DNA of 64,000 bases, taken from NCBI RefSeq assembly GCF_017916325.1, contig NC_090138.1, positions 321,001 to 385,000 of the forward strand, given 5' to 3'. A model generated the notes under the pieces. The model saw only the letters and a list, made by a program, of their open reading frames with translations, had not been told where the DNA came from and made no database searches. Position numbers and translations under genes: made by a program. Source of the DNA: Leishmania martiniquensis (taxonomy: Eukaryota > Euglenozoa > Kinetoplastea > Trypanosomatida > Trypanosomatidae). Shown here one piece after another: positions 31,181 to 41,796 of the stretch (positions within the stretch are counted from its first letter, which is position 1; each line of letters begins with the position of its first letter).

Positions 31181-33311
31181 CCCCACAGACACTTAAGGCA
31201 GATCGAAGAGATCCCTCAGAGGGAGTTGGCGCGCTGGCACGGATGCAATCGCGGCTGAGTTGGCAAGTATGCAACTGCTTATCGTGCGAGTGCCAAACTC
31301 TGCAGGCACCTCTGCAAAGAAGTGCCCACCCGTCGCACAAACGGGCGCGGGTGTGCTCGTCACCTTCTCAGGAGCGCTGGTGAGTCGGGATGTGCGCGCG
31401 TCTGAGTTTGTATCGGACGGGGACGTGCACGATCTCACGACACCTCCGTTTCTGCATTGGTGTGTGAGGCGGGGGTGATGGTGAGGAGAAGCGATGCGGA
31501 GAGAGGAGTGATAATGATGATGAGAGAGAGCACACGGAAGACAGTCGGGAGTTGACCTATTCATCTCCAACCGATCCGACGTCTGTCGGCGGTGTCAGCG
31601 CGGCCATGCCGCTTCCAGCGGGTTCGCAGCGGGCAGGAATACAGCGCGTCCTTTCAGGGAAAGCCTGTCGATGTGCGTGTATACGTCCTGCTTGCGCAGG
31701 GATGCGTCGTGCGGTGCCACCGCTCCGTCCAGCCCTCCCTGTTTCACCGGGGTGGGGGCACGAGGAGGGTCCCGAATTGGCGGGAGTTCTTCTGAGCGCA
31801 CGCACACGGGACCGGAAGAGAGAGAGGGAGGGGGCCGCGAGGTCGGTAGGGCTGTTCTTACCAACAACATGGCAACAGAGAGCATGACTGCGATGTATGA
31901 GAAGAGCACATTCCCTGACGAACGAAGAGGAGATGCGGTCGCCTCTCCTCCTCACCTCTATGACTGCTCTCCCCACACCATCACGTCTCCGAGGGGCGCG
32001 TATGCACACACTCATAAGCAGAAAAGCGCCCAATAGAGGCTTAGACACTTCCCTGGTGAGCTCGCGACTACTCAACTGTGGGCGTGAGGCGCAGGGGGGA
32101 AGGGGTTCATTAGCATGCACTGTCCAATGCACGTCTTCACCATAGTCTCTCTTTCTCTGTGTGTGTGTGTGTGATGCTACTCCAGCAGCGATGAGTACGT
32201 GTCGGTCAGCAGCGCGTGGCGTTTTTGCGCGAGCTCACGAACGTGAAGGGGAGACGGGGAAAGGCAAGGCGGTTGAGCGAGACAGTGACGGGGAGGGCGC
32301 GAAGGACCATTGAGGCTTGCCAACTATGCCACGGAGCCGAGAGGGGTGCACACATCCCGTCGGTACGCCAGCGAAGAGGGAGCGGAGTCCAGAGTGTCAG
32401 CGTTACCCTCTCTCTCCTCCCGACCAACATGCACACTAAGGCGTGCAGGAGTAGGGTAAACGAGTGAAACACGAAGCGGCCCCTTTCGAGCGCATCACGC
32501 GCCCGCCGAGCCTTCCACTCCCATCCCTGGCCTGTGGCTTCTACGCATTTAATGTGTGCCTGTGTATCCGCATCTTTTAGCGAGTCGGGTTAGAGAGATG
32601 CCTCGGAACGGTACGCGACAGGGGAAAGAGAGAGAGCGTCACACGCACATGCGTGGAGCTTAGCCGGTTATCGCAGGAAAAAGGGCTGGAGAGAGAGGGA
32701 GAGGGACAGAGGAGGAGAGACGGCGCGTGCGTTTGCTGGACTGATAGCGAGAAAAAGTCAGCACGCGCCCCCTCCCCCTTGACGCCATCCTCGTCCACAC
32801 CCCTCTCCTCCCTCATCACCATTGCATTCTTTCGTCCATTGCAGGCATTTCTTTGCGGTTACCGGGCCTCGACACGCGTCGCTCACGCGCTTACAAGTGC
32901 CGCTGTGGTCACCACAGACGCCATCTGAATCAGCCAATACCGCCGACCTCCTCCCGCTCGCACACCCATGAGTCTCTGCCCACATCCCTCGAGTGCGGGC
33001 ACACCGTTGAGTCAAGGGAGAGAGTGAGGAACGCGAAGCACGCAAACATCCCTGCGTGCATATGTGTGGGTGGGCAACAGCACACGTACAACCCTCGGCA
33101 GAGTGTGTGCACTGCACCGGCGGAGGGGAGGGCAATCGAAGGGAAAAAATCGACGATGGGTGCGACAGGAGTAAAAGCGGTGAGGGGCGGAGGCCCCGTG
33201 TTGGGCGGTTGCGTGCCTGTGCATGTGCACGTGTGTGTAGAAGAGATGACGGAGATAGATGGGGGAGGAGAGGATGCCGAGCCGCCACCCATCCTATCCG
33301 CATGCGCCCCT
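31181..33311. other. long intergenic region (2.1 kb)
   Basis: No minus-strand frame looks coding. It contains a GT tract at about 32159-32173, a GAGA-rich stretch near 31822-31832, and many short pyrimidine runs. The length would allow a short retroposon or a lost gene, but I see no recognisable remains. Confidence 0.5.
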
Positions 33312-34430
33312 TCATTCCCCGTCCCCGGCAGTGTGCATGCCGCCGTCCCTGCCCGCCACCTCGAACGGGTTCGCCTGCTGAGACTCAGCGACTGCCTCGC
33401 GACGTTGGCGCTTGCGCTCGAGCCTCTCGTCGCGCTGCTGACGCTTTCGCTGCACATTCTCATCCTGCACCGCTCGTCGCTTCGCCTTCTCCGTCTTGCG
33501 TGCACGCACCTTCGACGCGTTGACTTGAACCTCACGCAGCGTCTTCTTCTCGATCCGGTGGTAAATGACCTCACCGCCAGCAAAGCCGTTCTCCACTTTG
33601 ATCAGCTGCAGTGTCATGCGCGGGCCGATTTCCTGCAACTTGACGCGGCACTGCTCTCGATGTTGGCGGAAGGGCTGCACAAGTGGCACCTCTTCTCCCT
33701 CCCCATCTGTGTCCGACCAGGCATCTTCGCGGTCGATCAACTCGTCGATGCTCTCTAGCGAGCCCAATTTCGTCGGGCGGCGATTCTCTAAGAGCTTCTT
33801 CACCGTCTTCGTGACACCGACGGTGCGCGCGTTCACGTAATAATGTCGCACTTCCACAACGTGTTCGACGTGGTCGTAGTGTACGAGGCAGACGCGCTGA
33901 ATTTCGTTGTTGTGAATCGTCTGCACGTTAATGGAGGGGAACAGCGCCTTGAACGTGGCCGCCAGCAGCGGTACCTCCGCGCGGCGCTCCAAATCGGGGT
34001 GCGTGAAGTTGTTCAGCACCACAATCGGCGCCACCTCCCACGCTGCACGGTCGACCGAAAAGGGGCGGCGCTGCTTCGCGACGATTTCCTTGTGAAGTGT
34101 GAAGCTCAACACACGAAAGGACAGCGTGGGGCCGTTGAAGAAGCGCATGATGCGCAGCGACGTCCCCTGCGAGGGGGCGGTGAACAGCTGCAGGTGCGAG
34201 GCGCTGAAGGTAGCGGCCACCGCGAGGAAATCCTTCAGCGACTTGTTCTTGCCATGCAGCTTCTTACTGCTCCATGGCAGAAAGACGTTGCGCCACTCGT
34301 GCATCAGCGAGCGCACGTGAACACCGACCTCGCCGCGGTAGATGATGATGGACTTGGGAGTTCTCTTATCCGCCTCAGTCGTGTCCAGCTTGCCTGGAAT
34401 CGCTGTGTTGGCCCTCGTCAAGTTGCTCAT
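33312..34430 (-). CDS. ribosome biogenesis protein SSF1/Peter Pan-like (Brix domain)
   Basis: The protein has 372 residues from the ATG at 34430, which lies downstream of a CGATTTCAG acceptor-like sequence. The Brix domain fills about residues 10-290. It opens with a Pro-Lys-Ser-Ile-Ile-Ile-Tyr-Arg-Gly-Glu segment and the Leu-Met-His-Glu-Trp-Arg motif. It then has a Lys-rich loop, a Gly-Pro-Thr-Leu-Ser-Phe-Arg motif, a Pro-Leu-Leu-Ala-Ala-Thr-Phe segment with a Phe-Pro-Ser-Ile-Asn turn, and the end signature Gly-Pro-Arg-Met-Thr-Leu-Gln-Leu. The C-terminal tail is very basic (Lys/Arg/Glu repeats). The order matches the SSF1/SSF2/PPAN branch rather than IMP4, RPF1 or BRX1. The family works in the nucleolus in maturing the 60S pre-ribosome and its 27S pre-rRNA. 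Confidence 0.9.
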   Translation of the reverse strand: MSNLTRANTAIPGKLDTTEADKRTPKSIIIYRGEVGVHVRSLMHEWRNVFLPWSSKKLHGKNKSLKDFLAVAATFSASHLQLFTAPSQGTSLRIMRFFNGPTLSFRVLSFTLHKEIVAKQRRPFSVDRAAWEVAPIVVLNNFTHPDLERRAEVPLLAATFKALFPSINVQTIHNNEIQRVCLVHYDHVEHVVEVRHYYVNARTVGVTKTVKKLLENRRPTKLGSLESIDELIDREDAWSDTDGEGEEVPLVQPFRQHREQCRVKLQEIGPRMTLQLIKVENGFAGGEVIYHRIEKKTLREVQVNASKVRARKTEKAKRRAVQDENVQRKRQQRDERLERKRQRREAVAESQQANPFEVAGRDGGMHTAGDGE

Positions 34431-35474
34431 CGTTGCAGTGCTTTCACCTCTGCCGCTTTTTCTGAAATCGACAACTGAGGCGTGTGCGCGCCCCACAGAG
34501 GGACTCGAACCTACGCAGCGTGAAGGACGAGAAACAGCAGGAGCCGTGCGTTGTGCGCAAGCGACGGCAGGACACAGTCGCTTGCCCGCGCTCGCGCACC
34601 GGGGGAGGGCGCTCGGCGCGTTAGTGGAAGAGAGGGCTTGGGGTGAAGAAGGGGAGGGCTAACGGGCCGCAGCACTGTACAGTGGCCTACGACTCACTGC
34701 AGCAAACGAGAGAGGGAGAGAAAGGAAAAGGGGGGAGGGAGGGGGGAGAGGATGTGCGTCAAGGAAGAGAGCGCCATCCGCGCACCGGCGTCGTTATGGC
34801 AACATCTGTCGCACAAAGAAAAGCACTCTGCCTCGCCGCACGACAGAGCGACCTGAAAATGGGTGGACTGAGAGGCGGAAGGCGAGAAAGTGGTCTTGGT
34901 GGTCCGTCGCCGCACGGGGAGAGGCAGTCTGCGCCCCTGAAGGAGGATGTTCGCTTGCGCGTGGGTAGTTGGGCTTTGTAAGAGAAAAGGTACTTCGATA
35001 TCTGATCAGTGCCCGAAGGCACGACTTCGGGAGGAGAGAGGGGGAGGGGTCGGGGGGTGGTAGACGGGCGGCGGCGATGTGTGAAGGCACGGGAAAGAGG
35101 TGGCGGTACTGTTTTGTGGCACCACCCGTGCCGTGAGCCGACTCGCGTCTTTCACCTTCAGCGCCGTACGCGAGAGGGCTCAGGCGGGCAGCGCTCATCG
35201 TAAATAGATGGTGATACGTGCGTGTGTGTGCGTGTAAGGGGGCAGGGGACAGCATCTGCAGCCTCGTACATGGCATCCGAGAGAGCTGCTCCCCCTCCCT
35301 CCATGCTGGCAATGTGGCCAATCCCCTCTGCTCCACTTTCAGCCCGCTCCGCAGATCTCCATCGAGTGCGTCGCAGCACCTGTGACCCCCCTCCCCATCA
35401 TTACGCTCCCTATCAATGACCGATGTCCCTCTCATCTCCCGCGTCGATAGGGAGAAGGAAAGGTGAGCCGGCGC
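34431..35474. other. intergenic region
   Basis: Holds the putative splice acceptor CGATTTCAG just upstream of the SSF1-like start (minus strand, about 34465-34473) and a pyrimidine-only run in the transcript at about 34708-34752. No gene is seen. Confidence 0.55.
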
Positions 35475-36266
35475 CTACCGCAGCCAGTAGCCCGGGTTGG
35501 CGCACTTCCCCGTCATCAAAGCGTCGTACTGCGAGGCGCACTGGGCGATAATGCTGAGAGCCATCTCGGCGCCTTTGATCTCCTTGTCGAAAGCAAACTC
35601 ATTCCGCCTCTTGCCGTCCGGAACCTTATAGCTCTCGAACCAGTCGATGATGACCGCCCGCAATTCCAGCGGGACCTGCGACAATGATCCGTAGCCCTCG
35701 CCCCCCGTCGCTGACACAGACTCAACGATGATCTTCCAGTCGGTCTCACCCTCGTCAATCAGCCCCAGCACGCCGAGGACGCGCACTGGCCCGTAGGCAC
35801 CGACGCGATGCGATGCACCAAGGTGCACAGCATCGACGGGGTCGCCGTCACCGATGCACTTGGTGTGCGGATCGATGTGCAATGGGTTCTCCCAGGTACG
35901 GGGCAGGAAGCCGTAGTTGAACGGAATGTCGCCGTAGGAGAAGTACCGCAGCGCCGGCCCCTCTTTGCCTTTGTGGGTGTCGTGCTTAATGGGGTTGTCC
36001 GGCTCCTCTTTGCACATCTCCAACTTGGCGCGTGTCCCCTTCGGAATTTCCGTCACGCACGTCAGGAGCAGAGGATCGGCCGTTGCGCCCGGGTGGAGAG
36101 GTACGTCATGCCAAGGCGACACGATTGCACCTGTTGAGTCGTCTTTGAAATACATTCGCCACGTTGTATGGGTTGCCGGGCCGCTCTCTGTGGTGCTGTA
36201 GACGGGCAAAGAAAGGGCACTGGCCGCTGCTTTGCTGCTAAGGAGCCTCGCCGACCACCGCAGCAT
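35475..36266 (-). CDS. family I inorganic pyrophosphatase, probably mitochondrial
   Basis: The 263-residue protein starts at an ATG directly preceded by TTACGCAG. It hydrolyses pyrophosphate to two phosphates with Mg2+. The family signature Asp-Gly-Asp-Pro-Val-Asp is at residues 140-145, giving three metal-binding Asp residues. Also visible are Glu-Ile-Pro-Lys-Gly (73-77), Phe-Asn-Tyr-Gly-Phe-Leu-Pro-Arg-Thr (116-124), and Asp171 with the Glu-Thr-Asp-Trp-Lys metal/phosphate segment. The first 25 residues are Arg/Ser/Ala/Leu-rich without acidic residues, as in a mitochondrial presequence. The size suits an animal/fungal-type enzyme. It lacks the long N-terminal EF-hand extension known from the acidocalcisomal soluble pyrophosphatase of trypanosomatids, so it is a different paralogue. 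Stop codon is TAG. Confidence 0.92.
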   Translation of the reverse strand: MLRWSARLLSSKAAASALSLPVYSTTESGPATHTTWRMYFKDDSTGAIVSPWHDVPLHPGATADPLLLTCVTEIPKGTRAKLEMCKEEPDNPIKHDTHKGKEGPALRYFSYGDIPFNYGFLPRTWENPLHIDPHTKCIGDGDPVDAVHLGASHRVGAYGPVRVLGVLGLIDEGETDWKIIVESVSATGGEGYGSLSQVPLELRAVIIDWFESYKVPDGKRRNEFAFDKEIKGAEMALSIIAQCASQYDALMTGKCANPGYWLR

Positions 36267-36929
36267 CTGCGTAAGAGGTGCTGCTCAGGCAAGGAGGAGG
36301 GCGTACGCCAGTGGGAGCCCTTGATGGCCTGTGGGTGAATGAGTGCCACAGGGGGGAAGGGGAGTAGAGCACGGAGGAGCGGACGGAGGGAGGGAGAACA
36401 TAGACGCGCAGGCTGGTGGCCAAGCCTCCAGGTGGCCAGGAAGCAGCATAGGTACGTGGTGTCGACAGAGCACTATTGTGCATGTGCGTATGCCAGGAGG
36501 CCCCCCATACATATATGCATATATACGCGCGCGGACTCGAACCTGCGCGACGCGCCTCATCTTCGCCCAGTGGAGTTGCACAGCACGTGAAGCATAAGAA
36601 CAGAGGCAACCAGGACATACAGGAAAAAAAAGGTGAATCGAGGTGGCAGCCGGGTCGTCGACAATGAGGGGAGAGCGAGCCACGTGTGCTCGGGGTCCCA
36701 TTCTGCAAAGGCGCACGCGAGCGTTTTAATAGCGGCGTGGCGGCTGACGGTCAGTGGTGCAGAATGGGTGTGAAGAGAAGTCGTATCAGGCGCGGCATAT
36801 GCGTGTCCTTCAGTGGCTCCTGTGCCGTGGAGGAGGGGCTACTGACGGCTACGCGCCAGTGGGTTGGCGCCGTCTCTACTGGCGTCGCCTCGCCTTCCCT
36901 CCCTCTCTGCCACACCTTCCAGCAGCACT
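36267..36929. other. intergenic region
   Basis: No gene is seen. It should hold the 3' UTR of the SFT2-like gene's downstream side and the leader of the pyrophosphatase. An ATACATATATGCATATATAC tract lies at about 36507-36526 and a run of eight A near 36624-36631. Confidence 0.5.
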
Positions 36930-37586
36930 TCACCCGAGAATGGCTCCGATACAGCTGCTGATGCCCTTTGCGATGACGTTCACCACCGGGCCTAAGATCA
37001 TTGAAGCGTAGGAGAAGGCAATCTTCAGCGTCTGACGCGCGTAGGGAAGAAAGCTCAGCGCGTACCACAGTACGCACGCGAGCTGCACTGCCGCAAACAG
37101 TAGGGAGAGCAGCTTGGACTTGAGCCACAGTGCGCTCAGCAGCGTCAAAGCAATCGAGGTGAAGTACAAACACGCCGCTTTCAATCGGTTCGCCTCGAAC
37201 ATGGAGCGCAGCTGTTGTGCGCACCCGGCGAGGAACATGGTGGAGCACATGCAGAAGATGTTCCCACATGTCACGAAGAAGCTGAATTTCGTCGGTCGCA
37301 TCCACATCATCATGCCCAGCAGGACGAAGAGGATGCCCATGCCCATCATCATCATGAACCCGGTGATGCGCTGCGTGTAGGTGAGGTCTGTCATCTCAGA
37401 AAGCCCCTCCATGTACCCCTGCTCCGGCGGCATCTCCGTTAGGAGCGCCGTGCCAGGCGGCGGCTCATCAGACACGAGGCTAAGCGCTCGGTACTTGAAC
37501 TGCGACCAGTACTCGCTTAGTTTGTTCACGCCGTCATCCTGCTGGACGCCGGGGTTGCGCTGCCGCCCCGAGTCGACCGTCGCCAT
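36930..37586 (-). CDS. SFT2/Got1-like vesicle transport membrane protein
   Basis: The 218-residue protein has a soluble N-terminus of about 70 residues and then four closely spaced hydrophobic spans (about 74-95, 100-120, 133-155, 158-178) and a short hydrophobic tail. The first span is Met/Gly-rich and is followed by a Pro-Thr-Lys-Phe turn. The second begins Thr-Cys-Gly-Asn. The third and fourth hold Thr-Leu-Leu-Ser-Ala-Leu-Trp and Cys-Val-Leu-Trp-Tyr-Ala-Leu-Ser-Phe-Leu-Pro-Tyr-Ala. This order and the Trp-Tyr-x-Leu-Ser-x-x-Pro-x-x-Arg end are typical of SFT2 domains. Yeast Sft2 and Got1 are Golgi membrane proteins that help transport vesicles fuse with the Golgi. The same role in retrograde traffic is a family-based guess here. 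Confidence 0.88.
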   Translation of the reverse strand: MATVDSGRQRNPGVQQDDGVNKLSEYWSQFKYRALSLVSDEPPPGTALLTEMPPEQGYMEGLSEMTDLTYTQRITGFMMMMGMGILFVLLGMMMWMRPTKFSFFVTCGNIFCMCSTMFLAGCAQQLRSMFEANRLKAACLYFTSIALTLLSALWLKSKLLSLLFAAVQLACVLWYALSFLPYARQTLKIAFSYASMILGPVVNVIAKGISSCIGAILG

Positions 37587-39128
37587 GTGGTCACCTCACG
37601 TTCAGTACGTGAGTCTAGCCTCTATTGCTTATCCGGGAGTGCGGGGCGGCCGAGTGACTCCCACAGAGGTGCACCGGCAGGCAGAGGACTGGTGAAAGGG
37701 ACCGTGAGGAGAGGGGTCGCGGAGGTGGAGGCGAGTGAGTGGCGAACAGCGTTTGCCAACGGTAAAAGTGAGGAAGAGTCAAAGAGTCCCATCAAGGGAG
37801 GGAGGCGAGCGGGGAGTAGGCTGAGATGGAAGGCACGGGTGCGCCCGCCCCCTGGAGGATGGCACCACTGCCCCACTTCACCCAGCGGCTACGAGGGAGT
37901 TGTCTTGCTAAGTGTCCCTCCGTCGTAGAGCCGGGGGTGGGGTGGGGAGGGGACGGGACGGGGCAGTACGCTACCAGCTGCATCGTCGCCCCTGGATGCC
38001 TGGCGCGCTTCTGCATGACTTGGGAGCAGAGGAGTGTGTGTAACACGTTGGACACCCCGCGAGTGCCCCGCAACGACGCCCACCATAAGCCACCCCCCGT
38101 CGGCGTCTCTATGAGGCCCATCACACCATCAGAGACCAGATGAGCTTGCCGGCTCCTTCACCCGCGCCGGAAACGAGGCGGTGTGTGTGTGCGTGTGCGG
38201 TCTGAGGGAGGGGGGAGCGGAGGGCACGAGGCAAGAAATGACCGTCGCGCAGGCAGAGAAGCGAATGGCGGCACGTCACTGTAAAGTGACAGCGGGTGCA
38301 AATCCGCACCGAATCCGCCAGTGGACGAAACGATACGTGAAGCGAAAAAAGTGCGATAATTACGAAGACAGCGATGAGCTCACCAACTCGCTCATCAGTC
38401 AGCACGCTCACACACGGCAGCGCGTCTACCCGCGGCGTGATGGCGTCGAGGGTGTGCGTGGCTGTACATGCAGGAAGTTCAAGTGAGCGAATACTGCAAG
38501 AGATGCCATCGAAAAGCAAGCGGATGATCAATAGCGGCTTCGAGTCTGAGAAAAGCAGTGCGCTCAGCGAGCGCTCGCCATCGTCTCAGCGTCACTGCAC
38601 AGCAGTAGCACAGCAGCAGAGGCGACTGAGGGGGGAGTGGCAGTGAGAGAGAGAGAGCGCACCAGTGCCAAAATAAAGGGTAAAATGAGGCGGCACTGAG
38701 GGACACGTGGGCCAAGCAGCCCACGTACATGCCGTGGCGTGAGCGTAGGTCGGAGGAGTAGCGGGGGAAAAGCGGTGACCAGTAGAGGACGAGGACCGAT
38801 AGGGAAAGGGATGCGTTCGCTTGCCACCGCCAGACGAGGAGGCGAACAGCAGCAGAGGCCCCCACCAGAAAAGTGTTCGCTAACACTTTCGGTGTGTCCT
38901 CTCTCTCTCGTTCATTGCCGCAGTGCACAGGGGAGGGAAACTCGGCTCGGCTTCCCCGTAGACGCAGTGCCGGGTTCTGAGATGCTACGGGCTGGGGGAT
39001 CCCTCGCCGTCGGAGGGGGGGAGTGGTATGAAGAAAAGCGCCACCCCCTCTGCGCCCCGCATGGCCCTCTTTTCAAATCTCGGCTGTGTGGCATCTGTTT
39101 CGGATGGACAGATGGCGGTGCTTTTGAA
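37587..39128. other. intergenic region (1.5 kb)
   Basis: No protein gene is supported. It holds the candidate structured element at 38267-38319, listed separately. The rest is pyrimidine-rich in the transcript with a GA run near 38645-38658. Confidence 0.5.
38267..38319. other. predicted three-way-junction RNA/DNA fold
   Basis: GGCGG (38267-38271) can pair with CCGCC (38315-38319), closing two perfect hairpins: GTCACT/AGTGAC (38275-38280 with 38285-38290, loop GTAA) and GGTGC/GCACC (38295-38299 with 38306-38310). All three stems are fully Watson-Crick. It lies between two genes and could be a UTR element or a small RNA. The strand is unknown; the GNRA-type loop would form only on the plus strand. 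It does not fit a tRNA. Confidence 0.35.
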
Positions 39129-41225
39129 TCAATCCGATCTTTCAAATTCGACGACACCGCCAACCACTGTGTAGGCAACGCGCGGCTCCGCGTGACGCGG
39201 CCACCACCGCGCGTTGGAGCCTTCGATGCCCACCATCTGCTCCATCCCTGTATCGTCCAACCAGTCCGCCGTCCACACCGTGATGTCGGCGTATTTGCCC
39301 ACTTCCAGAGTGCCGAGGTATTCCTCCATGAACATGCCGTGCGCCCCCTCGTACGTATAGGTGCGCAGCGCTGCGTCCATTGAGATGCACTCGGCTGCAT
39401 TCCAGGTGTCGTGGTAGCGCCGCTGCGCTGTCGCCGCGCCGGCGGCCGTAATGGCAGCCGACTGCTGCACCTGATACTTGCTTTGGTGTTGCGCCTCTTC
39501 CGCTGCCAGCACCATCATTACGTCTGGCACGCGCGTAACGGCGCCACGCAGCCCGTCGTTGACTTCCGCCGGCGCCACCGGCCAGTCCGATCCCAGATCT
39601 ACGTGTATGCTCGCCGCCAGCAACGTTCCCCACATGTAAGACTTATCCTTTCGATGCTGCCCCAGCAGCTCGTCCACGCAGTCGCCGTCGAACAGAAGGT
39701 GGCAGGGCTGCATGGATGCAATGATGCCGTACTGCGCCATGCGCTGCGTTTCCTTCGCCACGTTGGACATGTGCTGGCAGTGCTCCACGCGCGAACGCGG
39801 GTCCGCACAGAAGCGCGCCACGGCCGCCGCCTCCACTCCTGCTCCCACCTCACGCCTGCGCAGCCACTCCCCCGATGCACAAAGCGCTCGGTTTACCGTC
39901 GCAACAGCGCGGTCGCCGATCGCGTGCACTACGCACTGCAGGTTGTGTGAGTGCACAAGGCGGATCGCATTCTGCAGCTCCGGCCGTGACATTGTCAGCA
40001 GCCCGCACTGACACCGCTTGCCCGATCGCTCCGCCAGGAGCGCGCTGATTGCCGCGTCGTCCATGCTGCTGTCAATATCGCCCTCAGTCATCACGTCATA
40101 GCCGAAGGGCCGGTTCATCGCCGCTGTGCGCGAGCTCAGCGATCCGTCCGCAAACAGCTTCACCGCGCCCAGCAAGAGATAGCCGCCGCCAGCTGCCGGC
40201 GGCGTCATGGTGAAGCGGTAGGGCAGTGTAAAGGCGTCACTGCGGCTCGACCGCGCCGCATCGGCCGCCATTACGCGGTAGAGCTTGTCTATGAAGCGCT
40301 CCACGTCGTTCACCGGCACGCCATATCGCACGCGCACTCGCATCGCGCCCTCGCGCTCCATCTGCGCGAGAAAGGCGATCTCGCTCACGTTGTCTGTGTA
40401 TATCATCGATACCATCGAGAAGACGGAGGTGAAACCGAGGGAGAGAAGATGCTCGGAGGCGGCCTCGAGTGCACGGCGCTGGCTTGCGGGCGTGTCGGTG
40501 GCAGGCGCGTACCGCTTCGCCAGCTGAATCGCATTGTCGCGGAGGATGCCGTTCGGTTCTCCATTTTCGTTCAGTTCGATTACGCCCCCCTCAACGAAAG
40601 TGATTAGCGGCTCGCCATCGTCAGCGCCGGCGATGATGTGGCAGCTCCGCAGTGCGGCTGTGTTCATGACGGCGGAGTGCATGTCTTTGCTGTACATGGC
40701 AAGATGAATCTCTGTGCTCACTTCATCCAGCCAATCGCGCGTTGGTGAGCAGCCCAGCATTGCCTCGCTCCAGCCAACGCCGTACACCCAACCGCCCTCC
40801 TCGCGGTTGTACCGACACTCCACGAAGTCTCGAATGATTGCAATGAACTGCGCCTTGCTTGTGGCAAAGCCAAGCTGAGGGGCAAGCAGCAAGCGACCAC
40901 CATCAAGGAAATGCACGTGAGAATCAATGAATCCGGGGTACACGGCGCAGCGATGCTTGCAGTCGATGATACGGTGAGATGCAGAGCGCGGGCGACCGCC
41001 CTCCACCGGATAATGCGCCGCTGCTGCCTTACCAGTGGGCTGCGCTGCCACCAGCGCTTCGTAGCGCTGTAATGCTTCTGCAGAGCTGCCGATGAAACAG
41101 ATGCGGCCGCCCTCCACCAGCAGCGCGTTCACCTCTGGGGGGCACGAGGATGCCACCGCTGGCTGCAACGCCGACGCACCACGCCACACACGCCGCGCGT
41201 TAATGATGGCGAGAACGGACGTCAT
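39129..41225 (-). CDS. amidohydrolase family 3 (YtcJ-like) metal-dependent hydrolase
   Basis: The 698-residue protein starts at the ATG at 41225. Motifs of the amidohydrolase-3/YtcJ family appear in order: a Gly-Phe-Ile-Asp-Ser-His-Val-His metal site (His103, His105); a Gly-Val-Gly-Trp-Ser segment; Val-Lys-Leu-Phe-Ala-Asp-Gly-Ser-Leu-Ser; Val-Val-His-Ala-Ile-Gly-Asp-Arg-Ala; Val-Glu-His-Cys-Gln; and Leu-Gly-Ser-Asp-Trp-Pro-Val with the last catalytic Asp. Members hydrolyse amide or related bonds with one or two metal ions; the substrate is not predictable. No signal peptide or membrane segment is seen, so it is probably cytosolic. Short insertions (for example about residues 60-80) lengthen it beyond the usual 530-580 residues. 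Family members are most common in bacteria and fungi. Confidence 0.9.
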   Translation of the reverse strand: MTSVLAIINARRVWRGASALQPAVASSCPPEVNALLVEGGRICFIGSSAEALQRYEALVAAQPTGKAAAAHYPVEGGRPRSASHRIIDCKHRCAVYPGFIDSHVHFLDGGRLLLAPQLGFATSKAQFIAIIRDFVECRYNREEGGWVYGVGWSEAMLGCSPTRDWLDEVSTEIHLAMYSKDMHSAVMNTAALRSCHIIAGADDGEPLITFVEGGVIELNENGEPNGILRDNAIQLAKRYAPATDTPASQRRALEAASEHLLSLGFTSVFSMVSMIYTDNVSEIAFLAQMEREGAMRVRVRYGVPVNDVERFIDKLYRVMAADAARSSRSDAFTLPYRFTMTPPAAGGGYLLLGAVKLFADGSLSSRTAAMNRPFGYDVMTEGDIDSSMDDAAISALLAERSGKRCQCGLLTMSRPELQNAIRLVHSHNLQCVVHAIGDRAVATVNRALCASGEWLRRREVGAGVEAAAVARFCADPRSRVEHCQHMSNVAKETQRMAQYGIIASMQPCHLLFDGDCVDELLGQHRKDKSYMWGTLLAASIHVDLGSDWPVAPAEVNDGLRGAVTRVPDVMMVLAAEEAQHQSKYQVQQSAAITAAGAATAQRRYHDTWNAAECISMDAALRTYTYEGAHGMFMEEYLGTLEVGKYADITVWTADWLDDTGMEQMVGIEGSNARWWPRHAEPRVAYTVVGGVVEFERSD

Positions 41226-41796
41226 GGCAGTGCAGGCACACGCGTGGCCGTGTACGATAGAAGCAGTGTGTGCGAACGGTTAATGTGCGGATGATGCGCG
41301 GGTCACTGCACCTCATCGGCACCGCAACTGATTGAGCCGAGCACATCGAGATAGAAAGAGCGAGGAGATGGAGAAAGAAGTGGGACTACGTGGATGTGCG
41401 TGCTGGGAGAGGACTTTCGGCGGTCATCGAGCGGGTGGTGGCAGCTTGGGTGCCGGTGCGCGTTCTTGTTTTTAGGAAGGAAGCAGAGGAGAAGCGAATG
41501 CGGCTGCACAGTGGTCCTCAGGGAAGGGAGAGGGGCTTAGATAGCATAAACTCATCACCAACACGCGCTGAAGTGCAGTGAGTGCAGAAGATGGCGGTGT
41601 GTGTGTGTGTGAGGTGGCGTGGGGAGGTGCACCGGTGTCACCGCTCTGACTAATGTCAAGACGTTGCCGCGCAAGAGGACGTAAATACGTATAAGAGGGG
41701 GGACGAATGGCCGAGGCCGTGCAGCTCTGCCTCTCCATGGTTCCCTTCATGCCCAAGGCGCACCATGGCACACAGCCCTCACCCCAGGCGCTCCGT
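41226..41796. other. intergenic region
   Basis: Contains a GT run near 41597-41610. No gene is seen. Confidence 0.55.

Noticed and set aside
38291..38320. T-arm-like GGGTGCAAATCCGCACC, possible tRNA
   Set aside because: No D arm, anticodon arm or acceptor stem of proper length; the stems fit a three-way fold instead.
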